A stretch of DNA of 64,000 nucleotides from Arsenophonus sp052174115 (GCA_052174115.1 JBQMRX010000001.1:496001-560000), one strand, 5' to 3'; counted from the first letter of the stretch, positions 32,191 through 43,366 are shown. Notes: generated by a model not told the origin, from the sequence alone. Program-made: numbers and translations.

Positions 32191-32293
32191 GGGATCCTAT
32201 TAGTAATATTTGATATATACTCCTTGCTATGGCTGCTTCTTTCCAGACCTAACCAAGTTAACAAGTAATATTATAAAAAATATAAAGGATCCC
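32191..32293 (-). ncRNA. ffs: 4.5S RNA (signal recognition particle RNA)
   Basis: This RNA pairs with Ffh protein to form the bacterial signal recognition particle, which targets membrane proteins to the translocon. Reading the minus strand, the apical domain GGTCTGGAAAGAAGCAGCC (32249-32231) is almost identical to the E. coli 4.5S core, keeping the GGAA tetraloop and the asymmetric loop bases that contact the Ffh M domain. The ends GGGATCC...GGATCCC pair perfectly, and the pairing extends outward to 15 bp (32184-32198 with 32286-32300). The long stem between is mostly A-U, unlike the G/C-rich E. coli one. The length of about 103 nt compares with 114. The position between hha and ppiD agrees with E. 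coli order. Confidence 0.95.
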
Positions 32294-32300
32294 ATTAAAT

Positions 32301-34029
32301 TATTTTTTAAAAATAAATAAATTTATTATGTATTATTTATATTTTAATATTAATAAAATATAAATTAAATGTTTTATTTAAAAATAATAAATAAAAATAA
32401 AAAATAATTATATATTATTAATAATAAATTAAAATTTAATAATTATTATAAAATAAATTACATATTATAAAATAACTTTAAATATAATTCAAATATTTAA
32501 ATATAAAATATTAATATTATTGTAATTGAATTATATTTATATTTTAAATATTATAATAAATATTAGAAATTAATTTTATTTAACTAATAAATTAATTATA
32601 AAATTTTATAAATTATTCTCAATTTTAAACTTAATATTTATTATAGTATTAATTATAATATTAATTTTTTTAAAATATTTATACTAAAATATATATTAAT
32701 ATACAATATTACTAATTATCTATAAAATATAAAATTATATTTTTTATTAATAGAACATTAAATCACTAGATAATTTATATAATTAATAAAAAATTTAATG
32801 ATTTTTATTTTTTATCGTTAGTTTTTTTTAAAATGTAATTATAAATCTTAATAACATAATATATAATCATAAATATCTATTTAATATTATTTATTATTTT
32901 TTTAATAAAATCATTATAGTAATAATTTGTTAACTTTAATTTTTCTACAATATCTATATATTTTACTTTTAAATTTTTATTAAAAAATTTAATTTTAATA
33001 AAATTTATATAATTTTATATTCTCTATAATTTAGAATAATTAAATTTTTAGTACTTTAAAAGATTTAATCAAATTTATCAATTAATAATATTTAATAATT
33101 TATTAGATAATCAATTAATATTAATATTTAATAAGCTTAATATTCATTATTAATAATTTTAAAATATAATAATACTAATTATTATCAAAAATTTTATTTT
33201 AAAATAATGATTAATTAGATTCATTAATCTAACAATTTTAATCTTGTTGATTATTAATTAATAAAAAATTTCATTAGATTTACTTATTTTTTTCTATAAA
33301 AATAAAAAATAGTACTAAGATTTTATTTAGATAATTAATATTATTAATTAATAATTATTAATTGTACTATTAATTTTCATAAATTAATAATTATTTTAAA
33401 AAATACTATTGTTTATTTATATTTTATTTTCAATTAAATTTTAATTTATTAATATTATAAAAAAATTATATTTTATACTTATTAGATAGAAATATTTGTA
33501 TATATCAGTTAAATTTTTTATTACTTTTATTTATTTAAATACCAGTTAATTTATTTAAATTATTTTATATAAACAATAATATAAAAAATATAATATATCA
33601 AATTATTTATAATTATTTACTATTTAAAATAATTTAATCATTAATTATATTATTTAATAATTAATATATAAATTTAATGTTTATAGTAACAAAAATAAGA
33701 TTAATTATAAAATAATAAATAATACGTTATACTTTTTAATAAAATAAATTTTTATTTATCATAATAGTATTATTATTTATATTTATTGATTAATATGCTA
33801 TCTTTATCTTTTAAGTATAAAAATTTAAAAATTACTTTTTAAAAATAATCTTAATATTAATTAATAAAATAATATTTAGTAATTAATAAAGAATTCAATA
33901 AGTATTTTTATACAAAAACTTTTAACTAGTAAAACTAAATATAAAATTTTATTATAAAAATATAAAATACAATAAAAAATCTTAAAATATAATTCTTAAA
34001 TTTTTAATTATATAAAAATCAATCGTAAA
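32301..34029. other. Gene-free region between ffs and ppiD
   Basis: In E. coli a dozen genes (including tesB, amtB, glnK and mdlAB) lie here; none is readable. The DNA is nearly pure A/T. The ffs promoter must lie just above 32300 but I could not identify convincing hexamers. Confidence 0.5.
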
Positions 34030-35904
34030 TTACTCATTTTTCCATAAATCAATTTTAGCGCTGCTACGTAAATTAAACATCAGTGATTGCATCATCGCGT
34101 TACTAAGTATTATTTTATAACGTTTTGAAAAAATATTTAATTCATCTTCTGTTACTTGTTTTTGAATAACTTTATTTAATTGAATAATAACTAAATTATT
34201 TTTTGTATCTTTAGTACTAAGATAAGTTGGAGTATTTTCTTTAGGAAGAGACATTTGAAAAATTTGTTCTGTCAATAAATCATTTTGCTCGAAACGATTA
34301 ATAATTTTAACATCATCAAAATTAACACCTAATTTCACTAAAATAGATTGACCTACTTTGTGTTTTAATGCAATAAGCAATTTTTTACCATCATCTTCCA
34401 TTTCTTTTGTAGCTTTATTAATTTTAACTAATTTAATCACTTTTTCTTTCACTTCATTAAATTCTTGCATTACCTCTGGCTTATATTTTTCAATTCGAAT
34501 AATAAATGCACGATTTCCTTCAATATTAATAATATCTGAATTAATACCTGTTGGGCCGTTTTTATCTAATAAATTACTATTAAAAATAGTATGAGCTACT
34601 TTATCAAACTTTATTTCTTCAGGAAGATTTTCTTTACTAAACCAACCTGTTGTTACTGCTTTAATACCAGTAATTTTTTCAGCAGTTATTAAAGATTCTT
34701 TATCATCAATCATAGCACGACTTATAGTTTGTTGTAGTGAATAAAATGTATCAATCGCTTTTTCATTCTTTAACTTATTAATAATTTCAGTTTTTACTGA
34801 TTGAAAAGGTTTTATTATTTCAGGTTTTATATCATCAAGACGAAATATAACATAATTTGTAGCTAATTTTATTACATTAGAAACTTGTCCTTTTTTTGTT
34901 AAATTAGCAGCAATAATTTCACTTGGCGTTGAAGTTACTTCAATCCAACCAAGAGATCCATAATTTTTTGAACTAAATTTATCTATAGATTTTTCAGTAA
35001 CTAATTTTTTAAACTCAACTCCAGCAGACAAAGCTTTAATAATTGAATTTGCTTCCTTTTTTGTTGCTAATTGAATCATACTATAATGTTTTTGTGCTGG
35101 TTGAGTAAAATTAATTATATTTTGTTTATAATAATTTTTTACTTCTTCATCTTTTATTTCTATATTTTTATATTTAGAGGCAGCATCTAATTTAATATAA
35201 CTAATTTGCACCTGTTCCGGTAAAATGAAATTTTTCTGATTCATATTATAATAATCGTACAATTCTTTATCTGTAACTATTTGTCTAGATTGGTAATTAA
35301 CAATTGATAAAGTTACAGTTTTTATTTCACGTTTCTGCAAAAATAATTGACTATAAGTTTTAACTTCTTCAGGTAAAACAAATTCATCTATCATATATAT
35401 TTTAATAACTTGACTATTAATCAAATTTTGTCTTATTTCATTAGCAAGATCATTACTATTAACATTATATTTAGACAAAACAGATCGATATTTTTCACCA
35501 TTAAAATGCTTATTTATTTGAAATATCGGCATATTATAAATATATTGCTTTATTTGATTATCAGTAACAACCAAACCTAATTGATTTGAATACTGATTAA
35601 GCAATGTCGTTCCAATTAAACGTTCTAAAGCTTGATGATGTAACATTTTAATTCCTTGATCACTATTTATAATTTCAAGAAACTTATCTTCTACTATCTG
35701 TTCTTGTAATATTTGTTTTTCTTGTTGAAATGCTTGTTTTAATTGAATTTTATTAATTGTTACATCATTTATTTTTACAGCATAATGATTTGAATCATTA
35801 ATTAAATAACTACTAACGCTTGTAAATAAAAAAGATAAAATAATAATCACAAATAATATTTTTAACATAAGACTATTCGCAATAATGCGTAACTTTTCCA
35901 TCAT
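34030..35904 (-). CDS. ppiD: Periplasmic chaperone / peptidyl-prolyl isomerase-like PpiD
   Basis: PpiD is an inner-membrane-anchored periplasmic chaperone at the SecYEG exit that helps newly exported proteins fold. The 624-residue protein (E. coli 623) has one N-terminal membrane anchor at about residues 14-34, then a long SurA-like N-domain. A parvulin domain follows at about 245-340 (QKHYSMIQLATKKEA ... GSLGWIEVTS), then a C-terminal chaperone region ending in SLMFNLRSSAKI. The frame opens to 35979. I chose the ATG at 35904 because MMEKLRIIANSLMLK aligns with the E. coli start; the 25 upstream residues are A/T translation. GGAG lies about 12 nt upstream. hupB, normally next to it, is missing. 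Confidence 0.94.
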   Translation of the reverse strand: MMEKLRIIANSLMLKILFVIIILSFLFTSVSSYLINDSNHYAVKINDVTINKIQLKQAFQQEKQILQEQIVEDKFLEIINSDQGIKMLHHQALERLIGTTLLNQYSNQLGLVVTDNQIKQYIYNMPIFQINKHFNGEKYRSVLSKYNVNSNDLANEIRQNLINSQVIKIYMIDEFVLPEEVKTYSQLFLQKREIKTVTLSIVNYQSRQIVTDKELYDYYNMNQKNFILPEQVQISYIKLDAASKYKNIEIKDEEVKNYYKQNIINFTQPAQKHYSMIQLATKKEANSIIKALSAGVEFKKLVTEKSIDKFSSKNYGSLGWIEVTSTPSEIIAANLTKKGQVSNVIKLATNYVIFRLDDIKPEIIKPFQSVKTEIINKLKNEKAIDTFYSLQQTISRAMIDDKESLITAEKITGIKAVTTGWFSKENLPEEIKFDKVAHTIFNSNLLDKNGPTGINSDIINIEGNRAFIIRIEKYKPEVMQEFNEVKEKVIKLVKINKATKEMEDDGKKLLIALKHKVGQSILVKLGVNFDDVKIINRFEQNDLLTEQIFQMSLPKENTPTYLSTKDTKNNLVIIQLNKVIQKQVTEDELNIFSKRYKIILSNAMMQSLMFNLRSSAKIDLWKNE

Positions 35905-37230
35905 AAAGAGAATTATCTCCATTCTATTAAAAATAAATAAATATATAATTATGCTATTTAGGTTAAAAAACCATATCAATTTTATTGATATTTTTTAACA
36001 AATTAAAATTTATTTTATGTAAATATAAATATTTTATAAAAATTAAAATATTTTAATAATATTAAATATTTACGAATAAAAATAATCATAGTCTATTTAA
36101 TATTATTACCATCAAATTTAAAAAAATAAAATATCTATAATTTTAGTAAAAATTATAGATATAATTTATAATCAGTAATTATTTATACTCTTTAAGTAAA
36201 AGTTTTTTATTAAAAATATCAACTTTAAATATAACAAAAAGATTTTATTAATTTAATAAAATATCTAAAAATTAATAAAATAAATATTAAAACTTTAATT
36301 TAAATAATAGATGATATGAAACCATTATTATTAATGAACTAATAAAAAATTTTATATAAATTTATTCTTGTTTACAAATTATTAATAAAAACTTTTTTAT
36401 AATATAATATTATAGATAAATATTAATTTATTATAAAATTATTACAGATAAATAAATTTGTTACATCTATTTAATTTTATTATATAAAACAAAAAATCAG
36501 TTGCTTCATCATTAATAAATGTTAAATTTATTTAAATAAATTGATAATAATATAAATAAATTACGTTGAAATTATTAAAAGATTCTTTATAAAAAGTAAT
36601 AAATACCATTAAAATAAATTACTATAATCAGGTATAGTTATATATTAATATTAATAAAAATATCAAAATTAAATAATCTTTTATATGAATAAGAATTAAT
36701 AAATTATTATTAATATAAATGATTTTAATAAATCATATAAATCATATCCTATTAATCTAGTTACTATATAGATATTTGTAGAATATAAACTAATATTAAT
36801 AAATTTAATTTAAAATATAACTTTATTATAAATACTTTCTGTTTATTATAAAAATTCTTTATTATTTAAATGTATAAATTATTAATAATTTTAAATACAA
36901 TTACTCATTTAAAAAAATAAATAAACCTTATCGTTAAATAACTTAATGATTTTTAATCAAAACAATTGTCCTTTAATAAATTGAATTTTTTTTAAAGAAA
37001 TATATCCAATAATATTTTTAATGAATATTAATTATAAATTAAATAAAATATTATAAATAAAAAATTTAAAAAAGATAATATATATTCAATACTATTATAA
37101 AAATAGTAAGTTAATGTATTTTAACTAAATAATTATAAATTAATTTATTTAAATTATTTTTTACAAAATTAACAAACTTATTTAAATTTATTAATTTTAT
37201 TTTATATAATATTTTAATTAATTTAATATA
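35905..37230. other. Gene-free region between ppiD and lon (former hupB)
   Basis: hupB lies here in E. coli. I looked for HU motifs (GFGTF, RxGRNPxTG) in the window of about 1.3 kb and saw none. The sequence is A/T-rich without notable repeats. Confidence 0.5.
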
Positions 37231-39591
37231 TTAAAAACATTTCTTATTTACTAATTCAATTTCAAATGGTGGTTTTTGTAATGCAATAGAAAAAACTTCT
37301 TCAACAGTTTTTACCGGATAAATTTTTAAATCTGAAATAATATTTTGAGGTATTTCTTCTAAATCTCGACGATTTTCATAAGGAATTAACACAATTTTTA
37401 TACCGCCACGATGAGCTGCTAATAGTTTTTCTTTTAAACCACCAATAGGTAATACTAATCCTCGTAATGTTATTTCACCTGTCATCGCTACGTTTGCTCG
37501 TACAGAATTGCCAGTTAAACAAGAAACTAATGCTGTACACATTGCGATTCCTGCGCTAGGACCATCTTTTGGTGTTGCTCCTTCAGGTACATGCACATGA
37601 ATATCTCGTTTTTCATAAAAATCAGTTTTAATACCTAATTTTTCTGCACGCGCCCGTACAGCAGTTAATGCAGTTTGGATTGATTCTTGCATAACTTCAC
37701 CTAATGATCCAGTATAAGTAAGTTTACCTTTTCCAGGTACACAAGCCGTTTCAATAGTTAATAAATCTCCACCAACTTCTGTCCAAGCTAAACCAGTTAC
37801 TTGACCAATACGATTTACTGTATCTGCACGACCATAATCAATTTTACGCACACCAAGATAACTTTTTAGATTATTTTCATTAATTAAAATATGTTTTAAT
37901 ATTTTATCCATTAGCAATTCTTTTACTGCTTTACGACATAATTTAGAAATTTCACGTTCTAAATTACGAACACCAGCTTCTCGTGTATAATAATGAATAA
38001 TACCAATAATTGCACTATTATCTATTGTAAGTTCATTTTTTTTTAGAGCATTTCGTTGAATCTGTTTTGGTAATAAATATTTTTTCGCAATATTAAATTT
38101 TTCATCTTCAGTATAACCAGAAAGACGAATTACTTCCATTCGATCTAATAATGGTGCTGGAATGTTCATTGAATTTGAAGTCGCAACAAACATAACATCA
38201 GAAAGATCATAATCAACTTCTAAATAATGATCATTAAATGCAATATTTTGTTCTGGATCAAGAACTTCAAGTAAAGCAGAAGCTGGATCACCTCGCATAT
38301 CTGAAGACATTTTATCTATTTCATCCAATAAAAATAAAGGATTTTTAACAGCAACTTTTGCCATTTTTTGAATTAATTTTCCTGGCATAGAACCAATATA
38401 AGTTCGTCTATGTCCACGAATTTCTGCTTCATCACGAACACCACCGAGAGCCATACGAATATATTTACGCCCAGTTGCTTTAGCAATTGATTGACCTAAT
38501 GATGTTTTACCAACACCAGGCGGTCCAACCAAACATAAAATTGGTCCTTTAATTTTACTTATACGACTTTGAACAGCTAAATACTCTAAAATACGCTCCT
38601 TAACACGCTCTAAACCATAATGATCTCTATCGAGTATCTCTTGAGCTTTTACTAAATCTTTTTTAACTTTACTACGAGTATTCCATGGAACTTGTATCAT
38701 CCAATCAATATAGCTACGTAAAACTGTCGCTTCTGCAGACATAGGTGACATCATTTTCATTTTTTGTAATTCTGCTTCTGCTTTCTGTCTAGCTTCTTTT
38801 GGCATTTTAACTTTTTCTATTTTTCGTTTAAATATTTCATATTCATCTGGGGTATCTTCCATCTCACCTAATTCTTTTTGAATTGCTTTCATCTGCTCAT
38901 TTAAATAATATTCACGCTGACTTTTCTCCATTTGTTTTTTTACACGATTACGAATACGTTTTTCAACTTGAAGTAAATCAATTTCAGATTCCATCATTAC
39001 TATCAAATATTCAAGACGCTCAACTAAATCAGCCATTTCTAACACACGCTGTTTATCTGCTAATTTTAATGGCATATGAGAAGCAATTGTATCTGCTAAT
39101 TTAGCAGATTGTTCAATAGAATGTAGTGATGTTAACACTTCAGGAGGAATTTTTTTATTCAATTTAATATAACCTTCAAATTGATTAATTGTTGTTCGAT
39201 TAAGAACTTCTTGTTCTTTTTCATTAACAACTGGAGAAATAAAATATTCAGCTTCTGCTATAAAATACTTTCCATTATCTATTAGTTTTATAATTCTTGC
39301 CCGCCGTAAACCTTCAACTAATACTTTAACAGTGCCATCTGGTAATTTTAGCATCTGTAAAATAGACGCAACTGTCCCTACAGAAAAAAGATCATTTACA
39401 TTCGGCTCATCAGTAGATGCTTCCTTTTGAGCTACTAACATAACCTGTTTATTATGATCCATTGCTGCTTCAAGACAATGAATTGATTTTTCACGACCAA
39501 CAAATAATGGAATTACCATATATGGATAAACCACAACATCACGCAAAGGTAGTACAGGAATTTCAATACATTCGGAACGCTCAAGATTCAT
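37231..39591 (-). CDS. lon: ATP-dependent protease Lon
   Basis: Lon is a hexameric AAA+ serine protease that degrades misfolded and short-lived regulatory proteins in the cytoplasm. The 786-residue protein (E. coli 784) has the N-terminal substrate domain (~1-310), then Walker A GPPGVGKTS near residue 357 and Walker B FLLDEIDKM. The protease domain has catalytic Ser in EGATPKDGPSAGIA and Lys in GGLKEKLLAAHRGG. All hallmark residues are present. A leader of about 170 nt connects it to a heat-shock-type promoter at 39762-39790. It is the last gene of the tig-clpP-clpX-lon series on the minus strand, with the ancestral order kept. Confidence 0.98.
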   Translation of the reverse strand: MNLERSECIEIPVLPLRDVVVYPYMVIPLFVGREKSIHCLEAAMDHNKQVMLVAQKEASTDEPNVNDLFSVGTVASILQMLKLPDGTVKVLVEGLRRARIIKLIDNGKYFIAEAEYFISPVVNEKEQEVLNRTTINQFEGYIKLNKKIPPEVLTSLHSIEQSAKLADTIASHMPLKLADKQRVLEMADLVERLEYLIVMMESEIDLLQVEKRIRNRVKKQMEKSQREYYLNEQMKAIQKELGEMEDTPDEYEIFKRKIEKVKMPKEARQKAEAELQKMKMMSPMSAEATVLRSYIDWMIQVPWNTRSKVKKDLVKAQEILDRDHYGLERVKERILEYLAVQSRISKIKGPILCLVGPPGVGKTSLGQSIAKATGRKYIRMALGGVRDEAEIRGHRRTYIGSMPGKLIQKMAKVAVKNPLFLLDEIDKMSSDMRGDPASALLEVLDPEQNIAFNDHYLEVDYDLSDVMFVATSNSMNIPAPLLDRMEVIRLSGYTEDEKFNIAKKYLLPKQIQRNALKKNELTIDNSAIIGIIHYYTREAGVRNLEREISKLCRKAVKELLMDKILKHILINENNLKSYLGVRKIDYGRADTVNRIGQVTGLAWTEVGGDLLTIETACVPGKGKLTYTGSLGEVMQESIQTALTAVRARAEKLGIKTDFYEKRDIHVHVPEGATPKDGPSAGIAMCTALVSCLTGNSVRANVAMTGEITLRGLVLPIGGLKEKLLAAHRGGIKIVLIPYENRRDLEEIPQNIISDLKIYPVKTVEEVFSIALQKPPFEIELVNKKCF

Positions 39592-39761
39592 AAGGTTCTC
39601 TCTTTTTTTTAACTTATACTAATTTTATGGTTTCCTTAAAAGTTTTGTTTTGAGTATTTGAATTTGAATACCAATTTCAATTTCATTTCTTATTAAAAAC
39701 TTTTTTAATTTTATTATTTATTTATTTATTTTATAAAAACCTTAAAATTCAAATATAAAAT

Positions 39762-39790
39762 TATATGGGGATAAGATTTTAATATTCAAT
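39762..39790 (-). promoter_or_regulatory. Sigma-32 (heat-shock) type promoter of lon
   Basis: On the minus strand ATTGAAT (39790-39784) is followed after 13 bp by CCCCATATA (39770-39762). The heat-shock consensus is CTTGAA, 13-15 bp, CCCCATNTA, so the -10 element is a full match. CCCC is striking in such A/T-rich DNA. It lies between clpX and lon, about 170 nt before the lon start; lon is a known sigma-32 target in E. coli. Confidence 0.7.
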
Positions 39791-39871
39791 AGATTGATTT
39801 ACTATCAAATATAAAATGAGAGAAACTATTAATATTATATTATATGATTTAATTAACAAAAGTATTAAAAT

Positions 39872-41158
39872 TTACTTTTCACCAAATACTTGTTTATCAA
39901 ACTGACTATAAATTATTAAAGGCTCTGATTGACCTGCAACGACCATTTCATCAATTACTACTTTCTCAACATGCTTCATTGATGGCAAGTTATACATAAT
40001 TTCTAGTAAAGTTCCTTCTACAATAGAACGTAAACCACGCGCTCCTGTTTTTTTAGACATAGCTTTTTTAGTGATTGCTTTCAATGCTTCTTCGCAAAAC
40101 TCTAAATTAACACCTTCCAATTCAAAAAGTACTTGATATTGTTTAGTTAATGCATTTTTAGGTTCTTTTAATATTTGAATTAATGCTTCTTCATTTAATT
40201 CATCTAATGTAGTAACAACGGGTAAACGACCAATAAATTCAGGAATTAATCCAAACTTAATTAAATCTTCTGGTTCAACTTTAGAAAGTAATTGACATTC
40301 AGTAACTCGCTCAGATTTACTTTTGACTTCAGCTGAAAAACCAATACCTGAACGTGTATTTAATCGTCGTCCAATTATTTTATCAAGCCCTGCAAATGCC
40401 CCACCACAAATAAATAAAATTTTAGAAGTATCAACCTGTAAAAATTCTTGTTGTGGATGTTTACGACCTCCATGAGGTGGTACTGAAGCAATTGTACCTT
40501 CAATAAGTTTAAGTAAAGCTTGCTGAACACCTTCACCTGAAACATCTCGTGTAATTGATGGATTATCAGACTTACGAGATATTTTATCAATTTCATCAAT
40601 ATAAACAATACCACGCTCTGATTTTTCTACATCATAGTCACATTTTTGTAAAAGTTTTTGAATGATATTTTCTACATCTTCACCAACATAACCAGCTTCT
40701 GTTAATGTTGTTGCATCAACTATCGTAAATGGGATATCTAAATAACGAGCTAAAGTTTCAGCTAATAATGTCTTACCACTACCTGTAGGTCCAATAAGTA
40801 AAATATTACTTTTACCTAATTCTATTTCTTCACCATTCATTCCTTTATTAGAAATATCACGTAGCCGTTTGTAATGATTATAAACAGCTACTGCTAATAC
40901 TTTTTTTGCATTTTTCTGACCAACAACATAATCATCAAGATGATGATGAATTTCATGTGGTGTAGGTAATGCGCTTCGCTCATAATGCAGTCCAATTTCT
41001 TTAACTTCTTCTCGAATAATATCATTACAGAGCTCAACACACTCATCACAGATATAAACTGACGGACCAGCAATTAACTTGCGAACTTCTTGTTGGCTTT
41101 TTCCGCAGAAGGAGCAGTATAGTAATTTTCCTGAACTCTCTTTGCGTTTATCTGTCAT
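39872..41158 (-). CDS. clpX: ATP-dependent Clp protease ATP-binding subunit ClpX
   Basis: ClpX is a hexameric AAA+ unfoldase that recognises tagged substrates and feeds them to ClpP. The 428-residue protein (E. coli 424) starts with the zinc-binding domain: Cys15, Cys18, Cys37 and Cys40 (LYCSFCGK ... YICDEC). The Walker A motif is GPTGSGKTLLAE, Walker B is IVYIDEIDK, and pore-loop, sensor and RGARGLRSIVE-like C-terminal segments are all present. The ClpP-docking loop Ile-Gly-Phe is seen in SGIGFSAE. It lies 111 nt downstream of clpP on the same strand, and the two probably share transcripts. Confidence 0.98.
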   Translation of the reverse strand: MTDKRKESSGKLLYCSFCGKSQQEVRKLIAGPSVYICDECVELCNDIIREEVKEIGLHYERSALPTPHEIHHHLDDYVVGQKNAKKVLAVAVYNHYKRLRDISNKGMNGEEIELGKSNILLIGPTGSGKTLLAETLARYLDIPFTIVDATTLTEAGYVGEDVENIIQKLLQKCDYDVEKSERGIVYIDEIDKISRKSDNPSITRDVSGEGVQQALLKLIEGTIASVPPHGGRKHPQQEFLQVDTSKILFICGGAFAGLDKIIGRRLNTRSGIGFSAEVKSKSERVTECQLLSKVEPEDLIKFGLIPEFIGRLPVVTTLDELNEEALIQILKEPKNALTKQYQVLFELEGVNLEFCEEALKAITKKAMSKKTGARGLRSIVEGTLLEIMYNLPSMKHVEKVVIDEMVVAGQSEPLIIYSQFDKQVFGEK

Positions 41159-41269
41159 TCAGATAACCTCACTTTAATCATCATCATAATTTTAATAAAA
41201 AAGATAATAGAAAATTTTTACTAATTCATTATATATAGCTATATTAATTTTACTGTATGTTTATATAAA

Positions 41270-41893
41270 TTAATTACGATTAGTATAAATTTTATCTACT
41301 AAACCATAACTAATTGCTTCTTCTGCAGATAAAAAACGATCCCTTTCGGTATCATTCTCAACCTCTTTTATTTTTTTACCTGTATGCTTGGCCATTAATT
41401 CATTCATACGCAATTTAATTTTTAAAATCTCTTTAGCGTGAATTTCAATATCAGACGCTTGTCCTTGAAATCCACCTAAAGGTTGATGAATCATTATACG
41501 AGAATTAAATAAACAATAACGTTTTCCTTTAGCACCAGCTGTAAGTAAAAAAGCACCCATCGAACATGCTTGTCCAATACAAATTGTACTAACATCGGGT
41601 TTAATAAATTGCATTGTGTCATAGATTGACATACCTGCCGTAACAACTCCACCTGGTGAATTAATATAAAGATAGATATCTTTATCAGGATTTTCAGCCT
41701 CTAAAAACAACATTTGAGCAACAACTAAATTCGCCATGTAATCTTCGATTTGGCCAGTTAAAAAAATAATTCTTTCTTTAAGTAAACGCGAATAAATATC
41801 ATAAGAACGTTCACCTCGTGAGGTCTGTTCAATTACCATTGGTACTAATGTCATTAATAGTGCAAATTGATCTTGATTGTTATTATATAACAT
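41270..41893 (-). CDS. clpP: ATP-dependent Clp protease proteolytic subunit ClpP
   Basis: ClpP is the tetradecameric serine protease chamber that partners ClpX. The 207 residues equal the E. coli precursor. The catalytic triad is Ser111 in GQACSMGAF, His136 in MIHQPLGG, and Asp185 in the C-terminal DTERDRFLS region by alignment with E. coli. The residue before the nucleophile is Cys-110 where E. coli has Ala. The N-terminus (residues 1-14) differs from E. coli, as expected for the cleaved propeptide. AGGAG lies 9 nt before the ATG. A minus-strand TATAAT at 42042-42037 is a plausible -10. Confidence 0.98.
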   Translation of the reverse strand: MLYNNNQDQFALLMTLVPMVIEQTSRGERSYDIYSRLLKERIIFLTGQIEDYMANLVVAQMLFLEAENPDKDIYLYINSPGGVVTAGMSIYDTMQFIKPDVSTICIGQACSMGAFLLTAGAKGKRYCLFNSRIMIHQPLGGFQGQASDIEIHAKEILKIKLRMNELMAKHTGKKIKEVENDTERDRFLSAEEAISYGLVDKIYTNRN

Positions 41894-43366
41894 TTTTATC
41901 TCCTAATTAAATACTTTATGGTGTCTAATTTATCTAATCTTATTTAAGATAAACAAGAATAAATATAATCATAAACTTAATTTTTATTTACAAAAAAATA
42001 CCTCTATTCATATAGATAAATATAAAGAGATATTTAATTATACTTAATATTTTCTTAAAAAAATTAAATAATTTACTGAACGTTCAATTGACGATTACAT
42101 AATATTTAACGAAATCTATAAATAAATTTAAATTTACTAAAGTAATAAATATGTTTTATTGTTATTTTATAATCAATTAGAAAAGTTTATATGGAAAATT
42201 ATAATTTTAATATTTTCAATTTATTTAAATTATTGAAAATGCTAAGTTAATATATAAATTGTATTAATTGTTATTAATTTAAAAAAATAATCTGATGTTA
42301 TATCTAACATTACTTATTAATATTTCATATTTCATTAAAATTTTCATTTTTATTAATAATTTTAATACAACTAATCTTAATAATAGTGATTTATATTGTA
42401 ATTAAGAGATTATCTATTTTTTATCATCAAAATGATTGAGTTTTGTTATATAAGTAATTGTAATTAATATTTTACTAATCAAAAAATAATCTTTTACCAC
42501 TAAAAATAAAAAAATAACTATATTTTTATAAGATAGAATATCTTTTTATATCGTTCAATTCTGTTACTCATCTATCTTGATGTTTAGGTTATAATCAATT
42601 TTATTATTGGTAAAATTTATATTTATATGAATTTAATTTTTGTATGTGATAAATTATTAATTATTTTAATAATCAATAATATGATATTATTAACATATTT
42701 TAAAATTATCGTCTTTTATATCTTTAAAATTTTAATTTAAAATTTTTATAATTATTTTTAAATATTTAATTTATTTTTATATTTATTTATTGTTAATAAA
42801 AAAATGAATGTTATTATTAATTATTAAACTATAAATTAGAATAATTAAGAATCCAATAAAATAATAATCGCGTATATCAATTAACAAACTAATTTATAAA
42901 TTCATAATTTAAATTTTCTCTATGATCAGTTTTTATATTATTTTATTTGTATGGATATAATTAAAATTGAAGATTCAATGAATCGTAAATAATTAAAATA
43001 TGAATACAATTATTTTGTTTTATTTCACAATTGATGAATTATGTTATAAATTGATTTATTTTTTAAAAAAAAGAATATTTTCATTACAAATAAATTACAA
43101 AATAATTTATATAACACTAAAATACTAAAGCTTTTAAATATTTATAATATTTTAATATTAAATAATAATTAAATAACAACTGGTTATCTGTTAATTAATT
43201 AAAATAAATAATTGACGATTAATCGTAAATATAATTTAAATATTAAACAAATTATATATATAAAAATTATTTTCAATAATGAAAATAAAAAACATAAACT
43301 AACAAATTTTAAAAAATTATATAATAATATTTTATTATATAATAATTACTTTATTTAAATTTAAAT
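41894..43366. other. Intergenic region between clpP and tig, carrying repeat copy 1
   Basis: In enterics clpP and tig are close together; here 1.5 kb separates them. The first 200 nt form the clpP leader/promoter with a palindrome TGAACGTTCA at 42077-42086. Most of the remainder is one arm of an inverted repeat whose partner lies between bolA and cyoA. No protein gene is convincing. Confidence 0.6.
42315..43110 (+). repeat. Inverted repeat copy 1 (near tig 3' end)
   Basis: The core at 42518-42726 is the reverse complement of 47735-47528 with only three substitutions that I can count in about 208 bp. Similarity continues, weaker and with indels, outward to about 42315 on one side and 43110 on the other, with an extra segment of about 140 bp at 42760-42900. 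The core holds a short frame of 38 codons starting at 42629, kept in both copies with two differences. At the far end, this copy has ATGAATCGTAAATAA where the partner has a 69-codon frame. Core identity far above the surrounding decay suggests gene conversion, recent duplication or selection. I do not recognise the sequence. Confidence 0.85.

Noticed and set aside
38883..39104. Plus-strand open frames inside lon, clpX, htpG, ppiD and cyoB
   Set aside because: They are antisense or other-frame shadows of strongly conserved genes.
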